A DNA stretch of 64,000 nt from the NCBI RefSeq assembly GCF_003254155.1, contig NZ_QKZI01000001.1, positions 744,001-808,000 of the forward strand, in the 5' to 3' direction. The notes below the pieces were generated by a model. It saw only the letters and a list, made by a program, of their open reading frames with translations, had not been told where the DNA came from and searched no databases. The DNA is from Psychrobacillus insolitus. GTDB lineage: Bacteria; Bacillota; Bacilli; Bacillales_A; Planococcaceae. Below are positions 28,701 through 36,443 of this stretch, piece by piece. Positions within the stretch are counted from its first letter, which is position 1. Each line of letters begins with the position of its first letter. Made by a program: the position numbers and the translations under genes.

Positions 28701-29371
28701 AATGCATCTGTTACGGATTGCTTAAATGTTTCAAACGATAACTCTTCTTCACGATGTTTATCTACTTGGTTAACTATTAAATAGATATTTTCATTATAAT
28801 GAAGTAATTGCTTTGTAAATTGAAAATTAAGTTCTGATTGAACATGATTATAATCCATTACATAAAAAACAATATCAGCTAGATGTAGTGCAGATTCTGT
28901 GGAAACACGGTGTGCATCATCCGTTGAGTCTACACCTGGTGTATCCATAACTGTAATTCCTTCAGGTAATTTAGACATTTGATGACCTATTTCAATTTGC
29001 GAAACTTTACTTCCATCTTTGGAATATTTTTTTACTAATCGTATATCATATTCCCCAGAAAATTTGACCGGAGCTCGATCTACAAAGTGAACAAGTGCAT
29101 AATTGTCGTTTGTTTTTTTCACTGTAACGATATTTGCAGAAGTTGGTATTGGACTAGTAGGAAGGATTGGTTCATCTACTAATGCATTGATCATACTAGA
29201 TTTCCCTGCAGAAAAATGACCTGCAAACGCTATCGTAAATGCTTCTTTTTCTAATTTTTCTGCAAATAATTTTGCCTTAGCAAAACGTTCTTCATCTTGA
29301 TTTTTTTTAAATAATGTTGCAAGTAAAGCATTTTGTTCTTTTATCTGTTGTATTTTTTCTTTATTCTTCAT
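25769..29371 (-). CDS. dynA: Bacterial dynamin DynA with two GTPase modules
   Basis: 1200 residues, close to B. subtilis DynA (1193), a tandem fusion of two dynamin-like proteins that tethers and fuses membranes and helps against membrane stress and phage. Each half has a P-loop: GHFSAGKSS near residue 40 and GAFSAGKSS near residue 635. Switch motifs are DTPGVDST and DTPGADSI, and NQVD and NAID-type G4 motifs follow. Long helical, glutamate-rich stretches between fit the stalk. The frame extends upstream, but ATG at 29371 with AAAGGAGC about 11 bases before it gives the family start (MKNKEKIQ). Confidence 0.94.
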   Translation of the reverse strand: MKNKEKIQQIKEQNALLATLFKKNQDEERFAKAKLFAEKLEKEAFTIAFAGHFSAGKSSMINALVDEPILPTSPIPTSANIVTVKKTNDNYALVHFVDRAPVKFSGEYDIRLVKKYSKDGSKVSQIEIGHQMSKLPEGITVMDTPGVDSTDDAHRVSTESALHLADIVFYVMDYNHVQSELNFQFTKQLLHYNENIYLIVNQVDKHREEELSFETFKQSVTDAFNAWSVYPKDIFFTSLKDPSIKHNDFPKVQQLVLDSIVNKEEYFITSSTATLEKLSDEHEQFLIDEKAMCLETFEEQLTSEEFDNKEEIKEQLEISTKQTELQDISLWKKSFEENRKSILENASIMPFELREALKLFAESKQNTFKIGFIGSKKKTEEERQKRMEEVNQLLQKVVSTNIIVHLNKLMKTMLKDVSLLSEEKAIEIDSFVYTMPSSLFTETLHEGANVTGDALLHYANRVRDAVNRFFIKESDQWKDDMIQFLHENPLEVTEQAEQKVQLLNQKILAIQALEEIEGKISAFEKSVKTPSLTVRKERDELTNRWAEESSTFESSITEYNPEEVEKEEEAKEILLEEKEQQEDTYISPTAVLQRANKLSELLTVLPEFKEAASMIKRKALRVEKQQFTIALFGAFSAGKSSFSNALMGANVLPVSPNPTTAAINKIHPVSENHPHNTADVKLKTKEQLLEDVTYAYSQLGISISSLEEAYDQASHVLKQAVSEEVHKSFIVAFYKGYPTFQNQLGEVLRVSGEEFGQYVAEESRSCFVDFIDFYYDCELTRLGVTLVDTPGADSINARHTGVAFDYIRNADAVLFVTYFNHAFAKADREFLIQLGRVKDAFELDKMFFVVNAIDLAENDEEATLVKEYVQGELQRFGIRFPRVYGVSSLQGLKEKEQNVPLHEGMSEFEVDFHQFLEKDLKQIAVTSLDEEVSRQQNSLHTLIVQTETNLTRKEDRLQELRVQEQNIRKRYAHSKSATIAQESKQEVDTLIYYLLQRVYYRFNEFFKEAYNPSLFANNASNVALSFALQDVLKMLRFDLEQELRVTNFRVFQFIQKQLKQLEKEELRVLKDWNDSFTFTPHESENRDMLEFVGPFENVTPYENVKSYYKNNKSFFEKNEKEKLRDALSEQTKVEADAYLQAERERLFVWTEQYVDLEAETVRLKWLSESIAQIDAERKLLEQEETLMKWKEIYALISKEG

Positions 29372-29492
29372 TAAAAATATAAGCTCCTTTATGTTTAGCA
29401 ATGTAACTCTATCATAGCAGAAAACGACAAAAAAGAAGACCCCATTTGTTCTAAAATTCAGAATCAAATAGAGTCATCTATAGTAAGTAGTA

Positions 29493-29582
29493 TTATTTAG
29501 CATGAGGCAATGTAGAACGCAATACATAAAAAGTAACCCCACTGTATAGTAAAATTGTTGAGCCTATAAGTAAAGTAATCAT
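29493..29582 (-). CDS. 29-residue hydrophobic small protein, unknown
   Basis: An ATG at 29582 is preceded by GAGGGAG with good spacing. The 29-residue product is one hydrophobic span (LLIGSTILLYSGVTFYVL) followed by a short basic tail, RSTLPHAK. I do not recognise it. Size and shape recall small accessory subunits of membrane oxidases, and ba3 oxidase genes lie 0.8 kb away, but in the other direction, so this is speculation. It is upstream of dynA in the same direction. Confidence 0.5.
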   Translation of the reverse strand: MITLLIGSTILLYSGVTFYVLRSTLPHAK

Positions 29583-29726
29583 TTAAATCTCCCTCTCAAT
29601 TGAAGTTGAAATTCATTCTCAAGTAAATGATAGCACATTATTTTAACAATTGCTACATTAACTATTCATTCTTGTATAATTCATGGTAAAATTGTTTCTA
29701 ATTGACTATAGAAAGAAGGTTCGGTT

Positions 29727-30179
29727 ATGGGGACTTCTATACATACTAAATCCATATTAAATAGCACAATTCAATCACTTAAATCAGTAATTCCTATAGA
29801 AATGAATATTTTATCTCCTTCCATATTGCCTCAATCTTTTGAACAAAAGGAACTGAGCGTTTTAATAAGTATTATTGGAGATATAAAAGGCCGAATAATA
29901 CTGGAAGCTAGTTCGGATTGTTTTGCTTCAATCGGGTCGAATATGTTTGGTCTGCCACTAACCGGGGAAATGCTTGAATCTTTTACAGGGGAATTAGGCA
30001 ATATGATTGCTGGTAATTTATGTACTTTAGTTGGTGCAAATAATTTAGAAATTGACATTACTCCATCTACGGTAATAGTAGGTACATCTAAATTATATGG
30101 TTTTCGCAGGGCTTTTAAGCTTCCTGTCGAAATTTTAGAAATAGGGGAACTTACTGTTATATTAATGATAGATGAATAA
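29727..30179 (+). CDS. CheX-type phosphatase domain protein
   Basis: 150 residues forming one CheC/CheX domain. The phosphatase motif is E-x-x-N in FTGELGNMIAGN (near residues 87-98), and the glycine-rich FGLPLTGEM precedes it. CheX-type proteins dephosphorylate CheY. No chemotaxis gene is nearby, so it is an orphan. The start at 29727 has AGAAGG upstream. A small terminator follows. Confidence 0.83.
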   Translation: MGTSIHTKSILNSTIQSLKSVIPIEMNILSPSILPQSFEQKELSVLISIIGDIKGRIILEASSDCFASIGSNMFGLPLTGEMLESFTGELGNMIAGNLCTLVGANNLEIDITPSTVIVGTSKLYGFRRAFKLPVEILEIGELTVILMIDE

Positions 30180-30188
30180 ACAATAATT

Positions 30189-30221
30189 AGAGCTCCCGAT
30201 GTATTGGATGCTCTTTTTTTA
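30189..30221 (+). terminator. Terminator of the cheX-like gene
   Basis: AGAGC-TCC pairs with GGA-T-GCTCT, followed by seven T residues. Confidence 0.75.
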
Positions 30222-30276
30222 TGCTTTTTTTATTAATATACTTATTTCGAGTTATTTCACATTATAAGCATCGTAG

Positions 30277-30319
30277 TGTGATATTTATCACATCTTAATC
30301 TAGCATTTATACTTATTAT
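30277..30319 (+). promoter_or_regulatory. Fnr-type box and promoter of the ba3 oxidase operon
   Basis: TGTGATATTTATCACA at 30277-30292 is a perfect palindrome matching the Bacillus Fnr consensus TGTGA-N6-TCACA. A -10-like TATTAT lies at 30314-30319. If transcription starts 7 bp after it (about 30326) the palindrome is centred at -41.5, the standard place for a class II activator. This predicts induction of the oxidase under low oxygen. Another CRP/FNR-family protein could use the site. Confidence 0.65.
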
Positions 30320-30360
30320 TAAAAGTATACAAAACTTCTATAATAGGAGGTGTAAAAATA

Positions 30361-30483
30361 TGTCGAAAAAACAGGAAAAAGAGCCAGAATTAAAGGGGAC
30401 TTTATATTCAGTTTTGTTTATAGGTACATTTATTTTAGTAACTTGGTTTATGGCGTTTTACTTGTTTATTGATCGATTTTAAC
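30361..30483 (+). CDS. ba3-type cytochrome oxidase subunit IIa
   Basis: 40 codons, too short for most gene finders. TAGGAGGTG precedes the ATG. The product has a basic start (MSKKQEKEPELKG) and a single membrane span (TLYSVLFIGTFILVTWFMAF). Size, position directly before subunit II and this layout match the CoxIIa family, which supplies the extra helix missing from the short subunit II of ba3 oxidases (as in Thermus). First gene of the operon. Confidence 0.85.
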
Positions 30484-30502
30484 AAAATGGAGGTTAGAAG
30501 AT

Positions 30503-30979
30503 ATGCATATTCATAAGTATGAAAAATGGTGGCTTACTTTAGGAGCTACCTCACTGGTAGTATTTTTAATCATTGTTGGTATTAGTGCATTTCACTATGG
30601 TTCACATCCCCCGAGTGCAAAAGTATATATTGATCCGGAGAGAGTAGATGAAATCGCACCTTTCAATAACCCTGGCGTTCACAAAGTAGAAGGTAAGGAT
30701 TGGGACTATGAAGTTGTTTTTGTTGCTTCCGCATTCTATTACAATCCACCTGAAATTGAAGTTCCATTTGGATCAACAGTTAAGTTTATTGCAACAACAA
30801 AAGATGTAGTACACGGTTTCCAAGTTGCAGGAACAAATATCAACATGATGCTTGAACCAGGTTATGTTTCTGAATATGTAACAACCGTTGACAAAGCTGG
30901 AGAATTTTTAATTTTATGCAATGAGTATTGTGGAGTAGGTCATTCTACTATGACATCCATGTTAAAGGTGGTGGAGTAA
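30503..30979 (+). CDS. ba3-type cytochrome c oxidase subunit II
   Basis: 158 residues with only one N-terminal membrane anchor (residues about 14-34), typical of the ba3 branch. The CuA site is complete: H in VVHGFQV, CNEYCGVGHSTM supplying two cysteines, a histidine and a methionine. It accepts electrons from cytochrome c outside the membrane and passes them to subunit I. GGAGG is 12 bases before the ATG. It is followed by subunit I after 1 bp. Confidence 0.94.
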   Translation: MHIHKYEKWWLTLGATSLVVFLIIVGISAFHYGSHPPSAKVYIDPERVDEIAPFNNPGVHKVEGKDWDYEVVFVASAFYYNPPEIEVPFGSTVKFIATTKDVVHGFQVAGTNINMMLEPGYVSEYVTTVDKAGEFLILCNEYCGVGHSTMTSMLKVVE

Positions 30980-30980
30980 C

Positions 30981-32648
30981 ATGACGACAGTGACAGAAAA
31001 GGCAAAAGGTTTTATTCAAGTAGATAAAAGAGATGCAAAGCTTGCTCTTGCACATATTTATGTAGCATTTATCGCACTTTTTATAGGTGGTCTTTGCGGA
31101 TTACTTCAAGTATTGGTACGCTCAGGTCAATTTACACTCCCTTGGGGAATTACTTATTATCAAATTTTAACTGTACATGGGGTATTATTAGGTCTCATTT
31201 TAACTACTTATTTTATTTTTGGATTTCAAATCGCTGCAGTAAGTCGTACAGCTGGTACACTTACTGATAAACAACGTTCAATAGGTTGGATTGGTTTTTG
31301 GACAATGACAGCGGGTACAGTTGCTGCTTCTATAATGGTTTTGTTAAACGAAGCTTCTGTATTGTATACATTTTATGCTCCATTACAAGCACATTGGATT
31401 TTCTATGTTGGTATGGCTTTAGTAGTTGTTGGATCTTGGATTGGCGGAATAGCTCAAATTATGAAATACGTTGAATGGCGTAAAGCTAATCCTGGGCAAC
31501 CTAGTCCGCTCATCACTTTCATGGTGGTAGTAAACCTAGCTATGTGGATTATTTGTTCTTTAGGTGTTGCAGTGGAAGTTGTATTCCAACTTATACCGTG
31601 GTCATTAGGTTGGGTTGATAAAATAGATGTTCTGCTTTCTCGTACACTTTTCTGGTACTTTGGACATCCACTAGTGTACTTCTGGCTGTTACCAGCTTAT
31701 ATGGTTTGGTATGTTGTGATTCCCAAAATTATTGGAGGGAAAATTTTCTCTGATGCTCTTGCAAGATTATCATTTATGCTGTTCTTAATATTCTCGATTC
31801 CAGTTGGATTTCATCATCAATTAACAGAGCCAGGTATTGATTCATTTTGGAAATACTTACAAGTTGTATTAACAATGATGGTTGTCATCCCTTCCCTCTT
31901 AACTGCATTTTCATTGTTTGCTTCTTTTGAAATTCGAGGCAGAGAACTTGGTGCAAAAGGTGTATTTGGTTGGTTTAAAAAATTACCTTGGAAAGATGCA
32001 AGATTTGTTGTTCCATTTATCGGTATGGCTGCTTTCATTCCTGCTGGTGCTGGAGGAATTATTAATGCTTCTCACCAAATGAACCAAATAATTCATAATA
32101 CCATTTGGGTTACTGGACATTTCCATTTAACTCTTGCAACAACTGTAGTATTAACATTCTTTGGTGCTGCATATTGGTTAATTCCTCACCTTACTGGACG
32201 AATATTGACGAAACAAATGAACCACTTAGCAATTATTCAAGCGATTGTTTGGACAGTTGGAATGTCTATAATGTCTGGTGCAATGCATATAGTAGGATTA
32301 TTTGGAGCACCTCGTCGATCTGACTTCTCTACTTATGGTGGTTCTGAACAAGCGGCAGATTGGATTCCTTATCAAATCGCGCAAGCTGTTGGTGGGACAA
32401 TTTTATTCATCGGTATCATTTTAGTTCTCTATATAGTTGCTCATTTATTATGGTTTGCACCAAAAGGTAAAACTGAATTTCCAATCGGAGAAGTATCTGA
32501 ACATGCCGAAAAAACTCCGATGGTTTTAGAAAACTGGAAAATTTGGCTAACAATTTGTATTTTATTAATTTTATTTGCTTATACAATTCCTGTAATAGAT
32601 ATGATTCAAAATGCGCCTCCAGGTTCAAAAGGATATAAACTTTGGTAA
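30981..32648 (+). CDS. ba3-type cytochrome c oxidase subunit I
   Basis: 555 residues, about 13 membrane spans. Heme and CuB ligands are visible: H in LTVHGVLLG (low-spin heme), FWYFGHPLVYFWLLPAY (CuB histidine and the cross-linked tyrosine), HHQLTEPG, and TGHFHLTLA. The pattern is that of B-family (ba3) enzymes lacking the D-channel motif of A-type oxidases. Such oxidases have high oxygen affinity, consistent with the Fnr-type box upstream. No subunit III is present. Confidence 0.95.
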   Translation: MTTVTEKAKGFIQVDKRDAKLALAHIYVAFIALFIGGLCGLLQVLVRSGQFTLPWGITYYQILTVHGVLLGLILTTYFIFGFQIAAVSRTAGTLTDKQRSIGWIGFWTMTAGTVAASIMVLLNEASVLYTFYAPLQAHWIFYVGMALVVVGSWIGGIAQIMKYVEWRKANPGQPSPLITFMVVVNLAMWIICSLGVAVEVVFQLIPWSLGWVDKIDVLLSRTLFWYFGHPLVYFWLLPAYMVWYVVIPKIIGGKIFSDALARLSFMLFLIFSIPVGFHHQLTEPGIDSFWKYLQVVLTMMVVIPSLLTAFSLFASFEIRGRELGAKGVFGWFKKLPWKDARFVVPFIGMAAFIPAGAGGIINASHQMNQIIHNTIWVTGHFHLTLATTVVLTFFGAAYWLIPHLTGRILTKQMNHLAIIQAIVWTVGMSIMSGAMHIVGLFGAPRRSDFSTYGGSEQAADWIPYQIAQAVGGTILFIGIILVLYIVAHLLWFAPKGKTEFPIGEVSEHAEKTPMVLENWKIWLTICILLILFAYTIPVIDMIQNAPPGSKGYKLW

Positions 32649-32662
32649 TTAAGAAATAACTG

Positions 32663-32679
32663 AGAAAAGCGCAAGCGCC
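32663..32679. repeat. Half copy of family 3 repeat
   Basis: AGAAAAGCGCAAGCGCC is the terminal sequence of the family 3 repeats at 24429-24551 and 51915-52099. Here it stops after the end motif and runs into the family 2 element 24 bp later, suggesting truncation by insertion or deletion. Confidence 0.7.
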
Positions 32680-32702
32680 CTTTTTCTATATGGACGTCGC
32701 CC

Positions 32703-33130
32703 GGGTTCGCTTTGGACGAAACTTTTTGTATTAGAATAAACGAGAAAAAGATCGAGGGGCTACGTGACTATGTCACGTAGCCCCTCGATCTTTTCGGTCA
32801 TCCTATTACACTTGTTTGTCCGTCGCTCCCCTAAAACATCTAAGAGAAAAGGGCAAATGCTTTTGGAAATAAGAGAGAAGATACTTTTCTATTTAGTAAA
32901 ATGCGCCTGAAGATACAATTTCAGGCGCCATCCTCTTTTCTACACTATAATTCTTGCTTATTTTTAAAGAAGATAACCTTTTCTACAAAAGTTACTAGAA
33001 GTAAATAAGACTCTGTCTAGGAGTGTCTCAAAAGAATGGAGCAGCATTCATCCAAGTAAGAGAGGACATGAAAGTCGAAATATCATCTTCGGCGTCCACT
33101 TTAGGTAAGCATGTGGCTCCTCTCTTCTTA
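32703..33130. repeat. Dispersed intergenic repeat, family 2, copy D
   Basis: Reverse complement of 856-1295 with the same two hairpins (GCGCCTGAA/TTCAGGCGC at 32903-32928 and the long palindrome at 32746-32794). The two copies are inverted relative to each other and 31 kb apart. DNA from 33131 to 33352 carries a further related hairpin and otherwise no recognisable feature. A 69-codon frame on the minus strand here (33028-33237) is not supported as a gene. Confidence 0.87.
32746..32794. terminator. Perfect 23-bp hairpin (GTGAC-TAT-GTCAC apex)
   Basis: Arms 32746-32768 and 32772-32794 are perfectly complementary around a 3-nt loop, with AAAAG at one end and CTTTT at the other. It lies between the converging oxidase and ypvA genes. 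Confidence 0.75.
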
Positions 33131-33210
33131 ACAAAGACTTTCACACAATGAATACGATTATTTTTGGAGAGCGGCGGACGATCGTAAGCTCCATGATTAC
33201 TAAAAAGAGG

Positions 33211-33251
33211 AGGAGCTGAAGAAAGTGACGCAGTCATTTTCTTCAGCTCCT
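33211..33251. terminator. Long hairpin (GTGAC-GCA-GTCAT apex) before ypvA end
   Basis: Arms 33211-33229 and 33233-33251 pair over 19 positions with one G-T, followed by GTTTTTCTTTT on the plus strand. Its stem sequence is unrelated to the one at 32746 apart from the apex. Confidence 0.7.
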
Positions 33252-33352
33252 GTTTTTCTTTTAGTTAAAATGTAAGTCTTGCGCACTGTCCAGAGCGATC
33301 TAGCAAAAATCGTACAAACTATTTTCGAAGTCGAGGAAATTCTTATACTTTC

Positions 33353-35257
33353 TTATTTTTGAAGATGAGTAGGTAAAATATTTACAAATCTATTTTCTAA
33401 TTTTGCTTCTTCGGGATTCAGTAAAAGATGAATTTCTCCATTATCCTTCGAAGTACGAATAAGTCTGCCGATCCCTTGTTGAAGTCTTAGTAACATAAAT
33501 GGTAATTCAACTTCTTCAAACGGATTATTTGAAAATGCACGTTTCGCATCAAATAATGGGTCCGATGGAGGGAAAGGTAAATCATAAATAATTACTCTTT
33601 TTAATGCTTCTTCGGGTAAGTCCAAACCTTCCCATAAGTGATAAGAACAAAGTGTAGCAAAATTGCCATTTTGAAAATCCTTTACAATAGTTGAAAGTTC
33701 CCGCTCACCTTCATAAATAACTTCACTAGAAGGTTTTGCTATCGCTTGGTATTCCTCCATTGCTGCTTTGGATTTGAATAATATTAAAGTCTGTTTTTTG
33801 TCCTCTAATAGTTGCTCAACTAAATTTACTTTTTCATCTTGTTCTACATTTTGTCCATGTATTTTCATCACTTCATCATAGTCAAATGGTGATGCTACTG
33901 AAAATGATTGGAAATTTTCAATTCCTAATGAATCAGCAATATACGTAAAATCTTTTTGGATAGACAGTGTAGCTGATGAGAATACAATCGGTAATTTAGA
34001 AGAGAACAATTTTTCATTTAAAATGTCTGTTACAAGACGAGGCATAATGATTAGTGTCTCAAACCCATCAATAATTTCAAGCCACTCTACTCCGTCTCCT
34101 TTTTCGGTAAATAATCGTAAAGAGAATGTGTATTGCTCTAAAAATTCTTCTACCATACGTAATTCATATTCTGGAATCGTAAATAATTCAGATTCAAATA
34201 CGAATTCTTCTAATAGATCATCAGTCAATTTAATCGCTTTTTTACATAAGAGTATAAGTTCCTCTGTTTTATCGATAGCCATTCTTTCACTATCTTTTGC
34301 AGTAATTCCCACTCTGATTAAACCAAATATTTTATCGTGTGTTTCTTGCAAGTATTCGATTAAATTTAATGTTTTTTCACGAACTCCATTTGACATAACT
34401 CTTTCTAATAAACGAATGAGTGTTTCACTTTGAACTTCATATGTTAATGCTTTTTGTGCAGCGAATTCCAGTAAATGACCTTCATCTAGAACCATCATAG
34501 AAACTTCCGGAAGTAAAGGAAGCTGTCCTTCACGAACTCTTGAGTCCTTCGTCCAAATATGCTCCATTAAGAATTCATGTGAACAAATGATTAAGTCAGT
34601 TGATTCACGATAGTTTTGGCGATGAATTGTTTGCCCACAGCGATTACGTACATCACAAACCATACATTGTTGTGTGGGATGGAAATTTACCTTTTGCCAA
34701 TCCTCATCACTTACTCCTGGATACTGACTACGTTCACCATAAGGATAAATCTTTTGAAGAGAAGAATGGCCATAAACAAATTCAGGAATTTGATCTTCAA
34801 TTTCCTCTAAAAAGTCATCATTTTCTTCACTTTTTTGTGCATCTTCCAATCTTTTTAAACAAAGATATTGATTTCTAGATTTAGCTAAACGTACATCTAT
34901 TTTAATATCTAAATAACTCTGCAGCTTAAAAATATCCCCTGCTTCTTTCACTAACTGTTCAATTAACGTTTCATCAGCACAAGCTATTAGCGCTGGTTTT
35001 CCCGTGTATCTTGCGTATGAAATAGCTGGCAATAAGTAGGCAATTGTTTTGCCTGTTCCTACTCCTGCTTCAGCAAATAAAACATTCTTTTCTTTTAATA
35101 CTTTTTCAATTTGATATGCCATGAAAATTTGTTCATCACGACACTCAAACCCCTTTTCAGGAAGCTCATCATATAGGACGTCTCCCATCCAATCTCCTAG
35201 TGATTCAAAGAATGATTTCTCTTTTGATAATTGAAATGGTAAAGCATGTTTCATCAT
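33353..35257 (-). CDS. ypvA: DinG-family ATP-dependent helicase YpvA (Fe-S type)
   Basis: 634 residues, superfamily 2 XPD/DinG helicase. Walker A is AEAGVGTGKT (residues about 60-69), the DEAH-equivalent box is LDEGH, and the C-terminal motif VI is QGIGRLIR. Four cysteines spaced as in XPD (LCLKRLED, then CMVCDVRNRC) indicate a 4Fe-4S cluster, unlike the exonuclease-fused DinG at 49133. It probably unwinds DNA during repair. Position next to rlmL matches B. subtilis ypvA. Confidence 0.92.
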   Translation of the reverse strand: MMKHALPFQLSKEKSFFESLGDWMGDVLYDELPEKGFECRDEQIFMAYQIEKVLKEKNVLFAEAGVGTGKTIAYLLPAISYARYTGKPALIACADETLIEQLVKEAGDIFKLQSYLDIKIDVRLAKSRNQYLCLKRLEDAQKSEENDDFLEEIEDQIPEFVYGHSSLQKIYPYGERSQYPGVSDEDWQKVNFHPTQQCMVCDVRNRCGQTIHRQNYRESTDLIICSHEFLMEHIWTKDSRVREGQLPLLPEVSMMVLDEGHLLEFAAQKALTYEVQSETLIRLLERVMSNGVREKTLNLIEYLQETHDKIFGLIRVGITAKDSERMAIDKTEELILLCKKAIKLTDDLLEEFVFESELFTIPEYELRMVEEFLEQYTFSLRLFTEKGDGVEWLEIIDGFETLIIMPRLVTDILNEKLFSSKLPIVFSSATLSIQKDFTYIADSLGIENFQSFSVASPFDYDEVMKIHGQNVEQDEKVNLVEQLLEDKKQTLILFKSKAAMEEYQAIAKPSSEVIYEGERELSTIVKDFQNGNFATLCSYHLWEGLDLPEEALKRVIIYDLPFPPSDPLFDAKRAFSNNPFEEVELPFMLLRLQQGIGRLIRTSKDNGEIHLLLNPEEAKLENRFVNILPTHLQK

Positions 35258-35315
35258 AAAACTCCTTTATATAATAATAGAAGAACGGAAAGGAGAAACT
35301 CCCTTCCGTTAGTTA

Positions 35316-36443
35316 TTAAGAACGTTTACCCCAATATTGATAGTAATCTGTTCGAATAAATCCATTAAATAATTTCCGTTTTTTCGTTGCTCTTTTTCCA
35401 TAAACCTCTTCGAAATTTTCCATCGAAGAAAGCATATAAACAGACCATGAAGGATATTCTGCCATCAAATGTCCTAAATCACTAATAGCTTTTTCTATTT
35501 CTTCAATTTCACCAATACGTTCACCGTATGGAGGATTTCCGATCATTACCCCATCCGTTAATGTAGTTGAAAAGTCGCTCGATTGCATTTGTTTAAAGGA
35601 GATCAAATCAGCAAATCCTGCTTCAAATGCATTCTGTTCTGCAATTTGAATCATTTTTTGATCGATATCAGATCCAATAATTTGAAGTTCTTGATCATAA
35701 TTAGCAAGATCTTCTGCTTCAGTTCTAACATCATCCCATATCGTTTTAGGCATCCATGACCAAGCTTCACTATGGAAGTCTCTGTTATAACCAGGCGCCA
35801 GATTTTGACCAATCATTGCTGCTTCGATCGGAATGGTACCAGAACCACAAAATGGATCTACAAATGGACGATCTGGATTCCATTTAGATATTTTAACAAG
35901 TGCTGCTGCAAGCGTTTCTTTTAGAGGTGCTTCCCCTTGGCCATGACGATAACCACGTTTATGAAGGCCTGCGCCACTTGTATCAAGTGTAATAGTAGCT
36001 ATATCTTTTAAAATGCTAATTTCAAGTTTATACGTAGCGCCAGATTCATCCAGAAATCCGATTCGTTGATAGGCAAGTTTTAAACGCTCTGCAATAGCTT
36101 TTTTTACGATTGCTTGGCAGTCAGGTACACTAAATAATGTAGACTTGACTGACTTACCTTGTACTGGAAACGCTGCATCTACAGGTAAAAACTTTTCCCA
36201 TTGCACTGCTTTTGTTCGCTCAAATAATTCATCAAATGTTCGAGCAGGGAATTGCGCTGCCACAATCTTCACTCTATCTCCTACACGCAACCAAAGATTC
36301 GCACGGGCAATAGCTCTTTCATCCCCCTCAAAATAAATCTTACCATTTTCAGTTGTTGTTTCGTACCCTAGTGCTTTCACTTCATCTGCTACGATAGATT
36401 CTAACCCCATTGCGGAAGTCGCTACTAAATTAAATTTTGTCAT
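35316..36443 (-). CDS. ypsC: 23S rRNA guanine-N2 methyltransferase, RlmL/YpsC family
   Basis: 375 residues. An N-terminal THUMP/ferredoxin-like RNA-binding domain (LVATSAMGLESIVADEV) is followed by a Rossmann methyltransferase with FVDPFCGSGTIPIEAA (SAM site) and the catalytic NPPYGERIG motif. Family members methylate 23S rRNA at a guanine N2 (G2445 by analogy with E. coli RlmL). Its start overlaps the stop of the PAS-GGDEF-EAL gene by one base (36443). Confidence 0.9.
   Translation of the reverse strand: MTKFNLVATSAMGLESIVADEVKALGYETTTENGKIYFEGDERAIARANLWLRVGDRVKIVAAQFPARTFDELFERTKAVQWEKFLPVDAAFPVQGKSVKSTLFSVPDCQAIVKKAIAERLKLAYQRIGFLDESGATYKLEISILKDIATITLDTSGAGLHKRGYRHGQGEAPLKETLAAALVKISKWNPDRPFVDPFCGSGTIPIEAAMIGQNLAPGYNRDFHSEAWSWMPKTIWDDVRTEAEDLANYDQELQIIGSDIDQKMIQIAEQNAFEAGFADLISFKQMQSSDFSTTLTDGVMIGNPPYGERIGEIEEIEKAISDLGHLMAEYPSWSVYMLSSMENFEEVYGKRATKKRKLFNGFIRTDYYQYWGKRS

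Noticed and set aside
33028-33237. 69-codon frame in repeat copy D whose peptide resembles one readable from copy C
   Set aside because: Differences between the copies in this frame are nearly all non-synonymous, copy C has no matching complete ORF, and the frame overlaps a hairpin. Similarity comes from the repeat itself.
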